In this document: positions 25,089 to 33,282 of the stretch, in pieces | Layout: every line of letters begins with the position of its first letter | Numbering within the stretch: the stretch's first letter is position 1 | Origin: a virus | DNA: 59,384 bases | Strand: one strand, 5' to 3' | IMG/VR virus record: IMGVR_UViG_3300042485_000753 | Coordinates: 1 to 59,384 of that record | Made by a program: the position numbers and the translations under genes | Notes under the pieces: model-generated | Seen by the model: only the letters and a program-made list of their open reading frames with translations | What the model was told of the DNA's origin: nothing | Database searches by the model: none

Positions 25089-25675
25089 TACCTCTTAGTA
25101 ACTACTTCGTCTGCTAGTCCATATTCAACAGCTTCGGCAGCAGACATAAAAAAGTCTCGCTCCATGTCCTTAGCTAATTCTTCAAACGTTTTATTTTTAC
25201 TGTTATGCTTGACATAGATTTCAGTAAGAGACTTCTTCATTGCCAAGATTTCTTTTACTTGAATTTCCATATCAGTTGCTTGACCACGAGCACCTCCGGA
25301 GGGCTGATGAACCATATGACGAGCATTGGGCAGAATTTTACGTTTACCAGGAGAACCAGCTTGTGCTAAAAGTGATCCCATTGAACAGGATTGTCCCATT
25401 ACAATAGTGTTCACATCTGGTTTGATAAACTGAATTGTATCGTAAATAGCCATGCCTGCAGTAACAGAGCCGCCGGGAGAATTTATATAAAGAAAGATGT
25501 CTTTGTCCGGATCTTCTGATTCCAGAAACAAAAGCTGGGCTACAATCAAGTTAGCCATTTGATCATGAACTTCACCTTCAAGTAGTATTACCCGATCTTT
25601 TAACAAACGTGAATAAATGTCGTAACTACGTTCACCGCGTGAAGTTTGTTCAATTACAATGGGAATCAATGCCAT
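25088..25675 (-). CDS. clpP: ATP-dependent Clp protease proteolytic subunit
   Basis: 195 residues, full length. The catalytic triad S98 ([14 protein letters not shown]), H123 ([11 protein letters not shown]) and D174 ([20 protein letters not shown]) is intact. It would form the 14-subunit barrel. No propeptide is evident. Together with clpX, clpS and hsp20 in this window it gives a phage proteolysis set. A terminator hairpin lies immediately upstream, its 3' arm containing the AAGAGGA ribosome site. Confidence 0.95.
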   Translation of the reverse strand: MALIPIVIEQTSRGERSYDIYSRLLKDRVILLEGEVHDQMANLIVAQLLFLESEDPDKDIFLYINSPGGSVTAGMAIYDTIQFIKPDVNTIVMGQSCSMGSLLAQAGSPGKRKILPNARHMVHQPSGGARGQATDMEIQVKEILAMKKSLTEIYVKHNSKNKTFEELAKDMERDFFMSAAEAVEYGLADEVVTKR

Positions 25676-25728
25676 AAAAAATCCTCTTAGTTATATTATG
25701 TGAGATTCTATAATACACTAAGAGGATT
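25676..25728 (-). terminator. Terminator hairpin overlapping clpP ribosome site
   Basis: Perfect 11-bp stem AATCCTCTTAG/CTAAGAGGATT (25718-25728 with 25680-25690), followed by T's and the clpP ATG. The 3' arm carries the AAGAGGA Shine-Dalgarno, so folding could limit clpP translation from read-through RNA. Confidence 0.75.
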
Positions 25729-25738
25729 AGTAAATCAA
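25710..25738 (-). promoter_or_regulatory. Sigma70-like promoter for clpP
   Basis: TTGATT, 17 bases, TATTAT; it overlaps the terminator stem. RNA starting here would keep only part of the hairpin. Confidence 0.5.
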
Positions 25739-25750
25739 TATAAATGGTGA

Positions 25751-27286
25751 TTACTTGCGTTTGGCTCTACCCACATCACCTGTTTTTGTCTTGTCTTTTT
25801 CAGGTCTAGTAGCTCTGCCAGTTGCGATTTGTTTTGCTGCCTTATCTAGTTTTACTTCGGGTTTCTTGCCTGCAGCACTTGCAGTTTCTTCACTATCTTC
25901 TTTTGGAACTCCCGCTCCTTTGTCTATCTTAAAGGTAAAGTTTCCTTTTATGCCTGTACTGTAATAAGTTTTACCAGCAGAAAGATAAACACCTTTAATA
26001 GAATCTCCTGGATACACAGTGTTGAATTCTTGTAGAGTCCAAGTATCTTTACCTTCTTTGGCTTTAGTATAAACTTGAACTAATGCGCCGTTGTTTAAGA
26101 TATCAGATGCAGCTTTTGGAAAGTCAGTATTATCGTTAACTTTATCTGCTGCTTTGTGTGCTACTTCTGCTAATAAATGAAAATATAAACTAGTGTTTTC
26201 AGGAGTTTTAGTTCCTCTGTTCAACGCCATTTTCTTTAATCGTGATGATATGTCCACACTGTCTATATCGTTTAAGTTTATAGGAGCCATATTTTTTAAG
26301 TCTTCTATTTGACTAGCTTCTTTGGCATTGATAATACCAAATTTTACTCCTAACATCAAAGGGGCACCTGATTGTCCTTCTCTTTTAATATCTTCTAATA
26401 AACCAATAGTTTCTTGATGCTTTCTTATTAATCTACTACCTGCTGGAGTTTGTTTCATTTCTTCAACACTATCTAACAAGTTTTTAACACTTGCTTTAGC
26501 CCCAGCCCCGCCTTTAGTACTTATTTTTATAATCTTACCTTGAGGATTGGTTAGAATGCTATCACTAAGTCCAGCAGTTTTACTAGTATCAAACGTGATA
26601 AGAGTATCAGCAAATGATCCATCCATGAACACTTCGGCAGCTTCACCTGCGTTACCTGTATAGTTTCCAGTTTGTAGTGCCATTGGTTGTAAAATCTCGC
26701 AGAAGTAATCTCTAAACGCACTAAAGCTTACATCACTAGGAGCAGTAAAATGCAATGGTAGTTTTTCACCATTAGCTATTCTTCGTGCCACTGTATATAG
26801 AGGATTGTCTGTACCTAAACTAGTAGCTAGTTGATTTATGATATCGTCTGAAGTTAAATCAATCTTGTCAGATAATAAATCTTGTGGTGATAAACCTGCT
26901 TGTGCTTTAGCAGCAGCTTTACCTGCAAAAGAGTAATCTCCTATTTTGTTAGGGAAAAAATTACTAGTTAAGTTTGGTTTTATCTGCTCAAAATATTTAC
27001 CAAAATATAATTCACCTTGATCTGAAGAAAAAGATGCAATAGCAAATCCGCCAGATTTCGCTGAAGGTGAGTTCGTCCACTGAACTTCAATACCATCCGT
27101 AACTTGATTTACTGTTTGCTCAAGTTCTTCTTTGGTTAGTTTTCCGCCACCTTCAGGAAAAAACTGTATACTATTGAATACTATTTGGTCATTTTCTGAA
27201 TTGCGGAAAACGTCTCCGGGCTTTCTACCCGCTAGACCAGTTGATTCGGTTAATAATTCTAATGTGTTTAATAAGTTTCTAATCAT
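25751..27286 (-). CDS. Large probable virion cargo protein, possible nuclease
   Basis: 511 residues. N-terminus MIRNLLNTLELLTES with an L-T-E cleavage-like point. The middle segment E-x-F-M-D-G...DTLITFDTS...GKIIKISTKGGAGAKAS (about residues 217-267) resembles a PD-(D/E)xK core (acidic, acidic, then S-x-K), but this is tentative. The C-terminus is disordered and basic. Late box 4 bases before the ATG. Confidence 0.5.
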   Translation of the reverse strand: MIRNLLNTLELLTESTGLAGRKPGDVFRNSENDQIVFNSIQFFPEGGGKLTKEELEQTVNQVTDGIEVQWTNSPSAKSGGFAIASFSSDQGELYFGKYFEQIKPNLTSNFFPNKIGDYSFAGKAAAKAQAGLSPQDLLSDKIDLTSDDIINQLATSLGTDNPLYTVARRIANGEKLPLHFTAPSDVSFSAFRDYFCEILQPMALQTGNYTGNAGEAAEVFMDGSFADTLITFDTSKTAGLSDSILTNPQGKIIKISTKGGAGAKASVKNLLDSVEEMKQTPAGSRLIRKHQETIGLLEDIKREGQSGAPLMLGVKFGIINAKEASQIEDLKNMAPINLNDIDSVDISSRLKKMALNRGTKTPENTSLYFHLLAEVAHKAADKVNDNTDFPKAASDILNNGALVQVYTKAKEGKDTWTLQEFNTVYPGDSIKGVYLSAGKTYYSTGIKGNFTFKIDKGAGVPKEDSEETASAAGKKPEVKLDKAAKQIATGRATRPEKDKTKTGDVGRAKRK

Positions 27287-27290
27287 AATG

Positions 27291-27297
27291 TATTTAT
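27291..27297 (-). promoter_or_regulatory. Late-promoter-like box ATAAATA
   Basis: GATAAATACATTATG: 4 bases from the ATG of the 511-residue protein, so transcription by T4 rules would start inside the start codon. Confidence 0.5.
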
Positions 27298-27298
27298 C

Positions 27299-27784
27299 TT
27301 AACACTTATCTAATCGTTGATATCTAAACCATCTTTTCATGCCGCTTGATCTTTTCAATACAAGTCCGTATTTAGCAAGTTGTTTTCTAAATGTATAGAA
27401 ACTAGGACCATGACTCATTACGGGGTATTTGCCTTCTAAATGTCTTGTTTTACTGTACACATCCCATTGATACTGATGAGCCATTTCGTGTGCTAATGTG
27501 TTTATTAGCCATTGTTTACAATACCATTTATCAGACAGTCTTATTTTACATTGGGAACTTTTCTTTTTAGGATTGAATCCAGTAGACATACACATACCCC
27601 AGTATCCTCTACAATGACTTTTTACTTCTAACTTAGCAGGCGGTAATTCGTTGTTGAAAATTTCTTCATTGATAATGTTATAAAGTTCTCTTACTTCTCT
27701 TTTGGTAGTTCTATATGATAGCTTTTTTTGCAAGACAAGACTTGGAAGAGGTTCAGACATTAGTAGCATTAGTTTAGAAGTCAT
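27299..27784 (-). CDS. SprT-like zinc metalloprotease
   Basis: 161 residues from the ATG at 27784. LINTLAHEMAHQYQW holds the HExxH zinc site; ELYNIINEEIFNNELPPAKL and the later basic FRKQLAKYGLVLK match SprT-type proteins. In eukaryotes SprT proteins degrade DNA-bound proteins; here the role is unknown. The ATG coincides with the predicted start point of a late box at 27790-27796. Confidence 0.8.
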   Translation of the reverse strand: MTSKLMLLMSEPLPSLVLQKKLSYRTTKREVRELYNIINEEIFNNELPPAKLEVKSHCRGYWGMCMSTGFNPKKKSSQCKIRLSDKWYCKQWLINTLAHEMAHQYQWDVYSKTRHLEGKYPVMSHGPSFYTFRKQLAKYGLVLKRSSGMKRWFRYQRLDKC

Positions 27785-27789
27785 GCAAT

Positions 27790-27796
27790 TATTTAT
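27790..27796 (-). promoter_or_regulatory. Late-promoter-like box ATAAATA
   Basis: TGATAAATAATTGCATG; the predicted start lies at the A of the chosen SprT start codon. Confidence 0.5.
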
Positions 27797-27856
27797 CAAT
27801 ATAAAAATACAAAGTATGCAATAATTAACTAAATATAGTTTTAGGAGATGATCTTT

Positions 27857-28330
27857 ATGATTATAGAAAGTATTATTGGTATCGTAGTAATAGGAGCAGT
27901 TGCATATTTGTTTTGGAAAAGCAACAAAGATGCACCCAGTACTGATTTAAACAATGACGGAAAAACTGATATAAAAGATTTTTTTGTAGCTTTAGAAAAA
28001 TCTGTATCAGGCTTAGCATCAGTAGCTGATGTTAACAAAGATGGAAAAGTAGATGTAGATGACGCTAAAGTAGTTGTTGAAACTGTTAAGACTAAAATTA
28101 GTGAAACAGTAGAAAAAGGCAAAACGGTTGCAAAAAAGATTAAGAAATCTACACCAGAAGTTAAACCCGAACCTGCTGCTACTCCCAAAAGAGCTAGAAA
28201 CAACGGGAAACTTGTTGCTGACAACCCTGCTACCCCTGAAGTAAATGAAGCTTGGGAAGGCGGCAAAGCACCAGAAAAGAAACCAAAACCCAAGAAGCCA
28301 AAAAAGCCTAAAATGACCGTAGTAAAATAA
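27857..28330 (+). CDS. Membrane-anchored dockerin-like EF-hand protein
   Basis: 157 residues from the ATG spaced 9 bases from AGGAG. An N-terminal hydrophobic helix (IIGIVVIGAVAYLFW) is followed by two Ca-binding loops DLNNDGKTDIKDF and DVNKDGKVDVDDA, as in type I dockerins, then a K/P-rich tail. Probably sits in the inner membrane with the loops in one compartment. Plus strand. Confidence 0.7.
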   Translation: MIIESIIGIVVIGAVAYLFWKSNKDAPSTDLNNDGKTDIKDFFVALEKSVSGLASVADVNKDGKVDVDDAKVVVETVKTKISETVEKGKTVAKKIKKSTPEVKPEPAATPKRARNNGKLVADNPATPEVNEAWEGGKAPEKKPKPKKPKKPKMTVVK

Positions 28331-28333
28331 ATT

Positions 28334-29029
28334 ATGGAAATAGGGTTTGATGTAATTAGTGATCTTTGTCTGTCCCCTAACGATAATTTCAAGTGGACAA
28401 ACAAAGCAACTAGCTTGTATTGCATTGTTGCAGGTAACATAAGTTCTGATACTAGAACTATCATTCAAACATTAGGTCATCTTGCTAAGTACTACCAGGG
28501 AGTTTTTTATATTCCTGGTAGATTAGAATATGAAGGCTTTGATGATGTTGAAATGAGAACTGAAGAGTTGGCAGCAATATGTAATCATTTGGATCATGTA
28601 GCAATACTTTATCATAATGTAGCCATGATAGATGGTGTTGCAATAGTGGGTGTAAATGGATGGGGTAACTTAACTGAAGAGTATAGTATTCCTAACATTC
28701 AACGGTTGCATGAACGAGAAGATGATTTACTATACCTTTATAAAACCATAGAAAGACTACAAGTACATTTAGATGTTAAAAAAATATTTATAGCTTCTAG
28801 TGCTGTTCCTAGAAAAGATTTATATTTCGGTCAACTTCCTGAGTATATAGACACTATGCCTACGCTAAGCTCATGTGCTCAGTATGATACAGAAAAAAAG
28901 ATGTCTAATTGGGTGTTTGGTACGTATGAAAACGTAGTTGACATTACGATTGATAATGTCAACTACGTTAACAACCCTTATTTTAAATCAAGAAATTATT
29001 GGGCCAAACGAGTAACTATTAAGATATAA
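28334..29029 (+). CDS. Degenerate metallophosphoesterase-like protein
   Basis: 231 residues. The layout follows the calcineurin-like fold of the 14963 gene, but the metal residues are gone: SDIH becomes SDLC, AGD becomes AGN (VAGNISSD), GNHE becomes GRLE (YIPGRLEYEG). A catalytic role is therefore unlikely. It follows the dockerin-like gene by 3 bases. A 16-bp perfect inverted repeat lies in its coding region (28931-28969). Confidence 0.55.
   Translation: MEIGFDVISDLCLSPNDNFKWTNKATSLYCIVAGNISSDTRTIIQTLGHLAKYYQGVFYIPGRLEYEGFDDVEMRTEELAAICNHLDHVAILYHNVAMIDGVAIVGVNGWGNLTEEYSIPNIQRLHEREDDLLYLYKTIERLQVHLDVKKIFIASSAVPRKDLYFGQLPEYIDTMPTLSSCAQYDTEKKMSNWVFGTYENVVDITIDNVNYVNNPYFKSRNYWAKRVTIKI
28931..28969. 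repeat. 16-bp perfect inverted repeat with 7-base loop
   Basis: AACGTAGTTGACATTA, loop CGATTGA, TAATGTCAACTACGTT, within codons for ENVVDITIDNVNYVN of the phosphoesterase-like gene. The strand symmetry is not required by the protein. Confidence 0.9.
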
Positions 29030-29335
29030 TTACTGTTCGCTTTCTACTTTGATCTGAAGTGGAAATCCCTGTGATCTAGCATCAAGAGTTACTTCAATGC
29101 CGCGCTGCTCAGCAATTTCATAAGGTAGCACTGCTACTACTGCACTTCCAATCTCATGAATTTTTTGAGTTATGGTAGACGCAGTATCTGGATTGTAATT
29201 AAAATACTCAATAAGTGAAGATATAACAAATTCCATAGATGTTACATTATCATTCATATAAATAATTTTAAACAAAGGCGGTTCTTTTAAACTAGTGTTG
29301 GGTTTGATTTTACTGTTTATTTCTGCATTTGGCAT
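29030..29335 (-). CDS. clpS: ClpS-like adaptor protein
   Basis: 101 residues. PPLFKIIYMNDNVTSMEFVISSLIEYFNY and KIHEIGSAVVAVLPYEIAEQRG align with ClpS, which delivers N-degron substrates to ClpA. The conserved N-D-N and M-E-F residues that form the N-degron pocket are present. No ClpA is in the window, only ClpX, so the phage protein may use the host ClpA or have changed partner. Convergent with the gene at 28334. Confidence 0.88.
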   Translation of the reverse strand: MPNAEINSKIKPNTSLKEPPLFKIIYMNDNVTSMEFVISSLIEYFNYNPDTASTITQKIHEIGSAVVAVLPYEIAEQRGIEVTLDARSQGFPLQIKVESEQ

Positions 29336-29350
29336 TTCGTATTACCTCTT

Positions 29351-29379
29351 GTAAAAGCAGCCAGCAAAACACTGACTGC
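29351..29379 (-). terminator. Hairpin between hsp20 and clpS
   Basis: Stem of 8 pairs (one G-U) 29372-29379 with 29357-29364, then TTTTAC. It may be a weak terminator for hsp20 or a 5' leader hairpin of clpS, because a late box lies at 29395-29401. Confidence 0.5.
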
Positions 29380-29393
29380 GTATGTTTATATTA

Positions 29394-29849
29394 CTATTTA
29401 TTGTAAGCAATAGCAATTGTCTTGGGCTTTTGTTCTTCTGGAATTTCACGTTTTAAGTAAATAGCAAGAATTCCCAATTCAAGATTCGCATTTACAATTT
29501 CTACATGATCAGCTAGTTTAAACTCACGCTTAAAGTATCTGCTACTAATTCCTTTATGTAGAACTTTATAACTAACATCATCTTCATGAACTGGTATCAG
29601 TGGGTTACCTTCTATCACTAAAAAGTTTTTATCCTTAGTAACTTTTAAGTTTTCTGGTCCAAAACCAGCTACAGCCAATGAAATTGAAAACTCATCTTCA
29701 TTGATTTGAGTTATGTTATATGGAGGGTAGTTATCAGTTTGTTTAGAATCTAGTCTAAACAGTTCGTCAAAGACTGAATCAAACCCGATTGCGAATTTGT
29801 GTATTGAGGGAATATCGGTGGAACGAAGGGTTAAAGTTTTGCTTGTCAT
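29394..29849 (-). CDS. Small heat-shock protein Hsp20
   Basis: 151 residues. The alpha-crystallin domain spans about residues 40-140, with YNITQINEDEFSISLAVAGFGPENLKV and NANLELGILAIYLKREIPEE, similar to IbpA. It would hold unfolded proteins for refolding or degradation. Hsp20 is common in marine T4-like phages. Placed between clpS and clpX. Confidence 0.93.
   Translation of the reverse strand: MTSKTLTLRSTDIPSIHKFAIGFDSVFDELFRLDSKQTDNYPPYNITQINEDEFSISLAVAGFGPENLKVTKDKNFLVIEGNPLIPVHEDDVSYKVLHKGISSRYFKREFKLADHVEIVNANLELGILAIYLKREIPEEQKPKTIAIAYNK
29395..29401 (-). promoter_or_regulatory. Late-promoter-like box ATAAATA (clpS)
   Basis: AATAAATAG about 60 bases upstream of clpS, with a hairpin in the leader. 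Confidence 0.5.
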
Positions 29850-29879
29850 AGTAGTCTCCTTAAGTTAAGCAAGATTTTT

Positions 29880-29912
29880 TAATGTAGACCTGACCATTCA
29901 GCATCTACATTA
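29880..29912 (-). promoter_or_regulatory. 5' leader hairpin of hsp20
   Basis: Stem TAATGTAGA/TCTACATTA with a 15-base loop begins next to the late box at 29914-29920, well ahead of the AAGGAG ribosome site. It may protect the message or act as a control element; it does not hide the ribosome site. Confidence 0.45.
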
Positions 29913-29913
29913 G

Positions 29914-29920
29914 TATTTAT
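29914..29920 (-). promoter_or_regulatory. Late-promoter-like box ATAAATA (hsp20)
   Basis: AATAAATACTAATG upstream of the hsp20 leader hairpin. Confidence 0.55.
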
Positions 29921-29950
29921 TATACATGATTGCGTAAAAAAATATATCTT

Positions 29951-31156
29951 TTAGGGAAAATAAAGTTCTTTTGGATCTAAGACCATGTCTTGTGTAATTA
30001 CTAAATCCTTAATACCATTTGTTACATAGTGCGATATATGAAACATATGCGGTAATAACACTTTTTCTATTTCACTGTGTAATCCCCTCGCTCCAGTTTT
30101 AAGAATGATACAATTTTCTGCAAGTTGATCTATTGCTTCTGTAGTAAATCTTAAATCTATACCGTCTAATGAAAAAATATACTTATACTGTTCTATGAAA
30201 CTGTTCTTGAGTTGTGTTAGTATTCTTATCAACTCAGGTTTATCTAATTGTTCTAATGTTACAGTAGTTGTAAATCTACCTATAAATTCTGGTATCATTC
30301 CAAACTTAATTAAGTCTTCGGGAGTAACCAAACTTTGGTCAATAATATTATCTTTTGATTTTACTTCAGCACCAAATCCAATTGATGACCCTTGTACTCT
30401 ACTTCTTAGTATATCACTCAAACCACTAAAAGCTCCGCCGGCAATGAACAAAATATTTTTTGTATCTACTTCTATTGTATCACTGTTTGGATTCTTTCTT
30501 TTACCTGAAGCACTTACGCGACATTTCGTGCCTTCTACAAGTTTGAGCAATGCTTGTTGTACACCTTCACCAGAAACGTCACGAGTAATACTAGTGCTTT
30601 CTCCTTTTCTAGCTATCTTGTCTATTTCATCAATAAACACTATTCCTCTTTCAGCAATAGAAACATCTCCGTCAGCTATTGCCAATAACATTGATATCAT
30701 ACTTTCTACGTCATCACCTACATAACCTGCTTCAGTTAAGCTAGTAGCATCAGCAACCACGAAAGGCACATTAAGATACTTAGCAACTGATTTAGCAAGT
30801 AATGTTTTACCGCTGCCAGTTGGACCTATCATTAATACATTACTTTTTGCTATTTCAATATCTTCAGGAGGTTCGTTATTGATTCTTTTATAATGGTTTG
30901 TTATTGCAACACTAATTGCGATTTTTGCTCGGTCTTGCCCTATAACATGATTATCTAAATGCTTTTTTATACTGTAAGCATCTGCTTTTTTTGCTTTACT
31001 TTCTATTATAGTTGGATTGTTTTCTTCTACTATAAGTTGGTTACATAACTCAATACAGTCGCTACATATAGCAACGTTATCACTTACTATCAATTTGGTA
31101 ACTAAATCTTTATGATTATTACAAAACGAACAATAAGACAATTTATTTTCTGACAT
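29951..31156 (-). CDS. clpX: ATP-dependent Clp protease ATP-binding subunit ClpX
   Basis: 401 residues. An N-terminal zinc domain (C9, C12, C31, C34: YCSFCNNH, ICSDCIELC) is followed by Walker A GPTGSGKTLLAKS, pore loop GYVGDD, Walker B GIVFIDEIDKI, an RK-type loop (GKRKNPNSDT), the ClpP-docking IGFG loop, and sensor 2 ARGLHSEIE. All elements for unfolding and ClpP docking are present. Start chosen at ATG 31156 (spaced 9 bases from AAGGG); ATG 31162 is an alternative. A late box lies upstream. Confidence 0.95.
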   Translation of the reverse strand: MSENKLSYCSFCNNHKDLVTKLIVSDNVAICSDCIELCNQLIVEENNPTIIESKAKKADAYSIKKHLDNHVIGQDRAKIAISVAITNHYKRINNEPPEDIEIAKSNVLMIGPTGSGKTLLAKSVAKYLNVPFVVADATSLTEAGYVGDDVESMISMLLAIADGDVSIAERGIVFIDEIDKIARKGESTSITRDVSGEGVQQALLKLVEGTKCRVSASGKRKNPNSDTIEVDTKNILFIAGGAFSGLSDILRSRVQGSSIGFGAEVKSKDNIIDQSLVTPEDLIKFGMIPEFIGRFTTTVTLEQLDKPELIRILTQLKNSFIEQYKYIFSLDGIDLRFTTEAIDQLAENCIILKTGARGLHSEIEKVLLPHMFHISHYVTNGIKDLVITQDMVLDPKELYFP

Positions 31157-31181
31157 GAACACATGATCCCTTAGATAATGA

Positions 31182-31188
31182 TATTTAT
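31182..31188 (-). promoter_or_regulatory. Late-promoter-like box ATAAATA (clpX)
   Basis: CATAAATATC, about 20-25 bases upstream of the clpX start with AAGGG between. Confidence 0.6.
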
Positions 31189-31189
31189 G

Positions 31190-32725
31190 TTAAGAATTAT
31201 GAGTGCTTAAGTATTCTTCTATTTGATTCCTTTCCTGATCAGAAAGAAGCTCAGCATCGTACTCTCCGCTGTCTATTTTTTCAACTAGATATTTGATGTA
31301 TTCTTGGTCATAAAGATATGTTGCTGTAAGACTTTTATTTATTTCAATCCATTTGTTACCATCAAACCTAAATACTCTATTAGGTAATGTGTCTACTCTA
31401 ACAAATATATCTTTCTTTTTTGCCATTTTAGGAAATTGAATACCAAAGCTAGAATGTGGCATTACTGAATCTGGTCTAATAGTAAACAAATCAGGTTTTA
31501 TTTCTTTTAACGCATCTTTTTGAAAAAGTTGTTTATTATATTCTATGTACCCGTCACCTACATCATGTAGTGGAGTAACTCCTTCAGTGATTATATCTTT
31601 AGTAGTTATTAAAGTTTTTTTTATGGCTGATTCTGTGATAACTTGTGCTGCATCATCTACACTAGAAGGTTGATCTTGTACACTTGTGATGATATCAATT
31701 GCCCCTGCTGGTTGTAAAGGTACAATATCTCGTTCAGTTGTTTCTGCGACTGTCTCTTGTAAATCGTCTGTTCTTTCAAGATAGATTGATTCTGTTCCAG
31801 ATTCTGGTTGTTCATTGCTGCTGGATGTGCTTGTATCGGAGGTAATGGGTGGTTCGGGGATATCTGTTGTATCGCTGACATTGTTGGAATCCTCTTTAAC
31901 ATTTAATACTTCCTCAGTATTTACTGGTTCTTCTAATATAAGAGTGGGTTCTTCTACTAGTGGAGCAGAAACTAAGTCTTGTTTTTTTCTATTTACTAAT
32001 GTGTAATTAGCAGCCATTAACAAAAGAATAGCCATTGGATCAAATACAAATATAAACGCAATGATAACCCATCTAACAGCTTCTTCGGTTCTATCCTGCC
32101 CGTCATTATATATTAATTCTGCTATATATTTTATAGGACCAACTTCTAATTCAATGGCTCGTAGCTGTTGCGATAGTTCTAGTTTTTGATCTTCTAACCC
32201 GTCTAATTCTGTTTGTGCTGTATCAATAGTTTGACGTAGTAATTCTCGCTGCTCAGCTTGTGATTCTCTAACTGCTATGGCTCCGTCTGGTCCTCTGATA
32301 CGATCAAAATTAATTAATGCTTGAACACTTTGATCTAGTTGTGAAATAACTTGTTCAGCATCAGTAATTCTAGACTGCTCTCTAGTAATTTGTTGGTCAA
32401 GTCTTTCAATTTGGATTTCATTATTTGCTACTGGGCTAGTTTGTTCTAAGTGTGCTTTAGATAACAATCCAAAGATACCCATTGAAGTTAGCAACATAGC
32501 AATTAATACTAATGGTGCCATTGCGTACTTGATTTTAGTAGGTTCATTCCAATTTCTATATAACCAACTAATTCCAACTACTTTGCCTAGTTCAATAACA
32601 GCACCCATAACTAAGGCAAATTGAGGCATGCCAGCAAAGATAGCAATGATACCATATATGGCAAAAACTGCCGCAACAGTTGCCATTGATAGTGCGGTTA
32701 ATAAGGTGATTATAGCCATGAACAT
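31190..32725 (-). CDS. Membrane and coiled-coil protein, possible structural
   Basis: 511 residues. Three N-terminal membrane segments (about residues 5-30, 38-56, 70-90), a long coiled coil (about 103-200), one more membrane segment (about 218-243), an acidic S/T/E-rich linker (about 250-390) and a small C-terminal domain (FVRVDTLPNRVFRFDGNKWIEI). Resembles uncharacterised proteins of marine T4-like phages. Could act at the host envelope or in superinfection control. Confidence 0.6.
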   Translation of the reverse strand: MFMAIITLLTALSMATVAAVFAIYGIIAIFAGMPQFALVMGAVIELGKVVGISWLYRNWNEPTKIKYAMAPLVLIAMLLTSMGIFGLLSKAHLEQTSPVANNEIQIERLDQQITREQSRITDAEQVISQLDQSVQALINFDRIRGPDGAIAVRESQAEQRELLRQTIDTAQTELDGLEDQKLELSQQLRAIELEVGPIKYIAELIYNDGQDRTEEAVRWVIIAFIFVFDPMAILLLMAANYTLVNRKKQDLVSAPLVEEPTLILEEPVNTEEVLNVKEDSNNVSDTTDIPEPPITSDTSTSSSNEQPESGTESIYLERTDDLQETVAETTERDIVPLQPAGAIDIITSVQDQPSSVDDAAQVITESAIKKTLITTKDIITEGVTPLHDVGDGYIEYNKQLFQKDALKEIKPDLFTIRPDSVMPHSSFGIQFPKMAKKKDIFVRVDTLPNRVFRFDGNKWIEINKSLTATYLYDQEYIKYLVEKIDSGEYDAELLSDQERNQIEEYLSTHNS

Positions 32726-32732
32726 AATGTAT

Positions 32733-32942
32733 TTAGTCTTTTTCTACTTCAAAAAGATGCCCATAAGTACCAATAAACTCATTAAGCTCCATTATTAGTT
32801 TTCTAGGAATGCCTGGACCTTGTTGTATATGGTAAGTGACTAGATGTAACTCTTCATTACGACTTTTTACTTGTATGACTTCAATAGAGTCACCGTCTTC
32901 AAATTGGTGTTTGATACCAACTATATTATCTTTCGTTAGCAC
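32733..32942 (-). CDS. Hypothetical protein
   Basis: 69 residues; IVGIKHQFEDGDSIEVIQVKSRNEELHLVTYHIQQGPG. Overlaps the HIT gene by 17 bases. Function unknown. Confidence 0.6.
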   Translation of the reverse strand: MLTKDNIVGIKHQFEDGDSIEVIQVKSRNEELHLVTYHIQQGPGIPRKLIMELNEFIGTYGHLFEVEKD

Positions 32943-33282
32943 GATAGTTTCCTTTTTCTGGTATTACATGGCGAACTCCGCCGCGAGGATCTTTCATGTC
33001 ACCATACCGTCTAGGTATTAGATGTACATGTGGATACATAACTGTTTGTCCAGCAGCAGTTCCTATATTCTGTCCTATATTGTATCCGTCGCAATAATCT
33101 TCTAAAACCCAACGTTCTCCCCATTCATATGCTTCTTGCCAGCATAAGACTAAGTTATCTACCATATTTACTTTTGGTACAAAAAGAAGATGACCTTCTG
33201 TTACTGGAAAGCCATCTTTAAACACTACATAATCTTCAGTTTCGTAGACCTTTTCAGTCCACGGTGTTTCATTTATTTTCAT
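32926..33282 (-). CDS. HIT-family (histidine triad) protein
   Basis: 118 residues. QTVMYPHVHLIPRRYGDM then DPRGGVR is the HIT motif; the first His of H-x-H-x-H is Tyr, but the middle (nucleophilic) and last His remain. Related proteins hydrolyse dinucleoside polyphosphates. Shares its last base with the start of the ligase gene stop. Confidence 0.85.
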   Translation of the reverse strand: MKINETPWTEKVYETEDYVVFKDGFPVTEGHLLFVPKVNMVDNLVLCWQEAYEWGERWVLEDYCDGYNIGQNIGTAAGQTVMYPHVHLIPRRYGDMKDPRGGVRHVIPEKGNYRANER

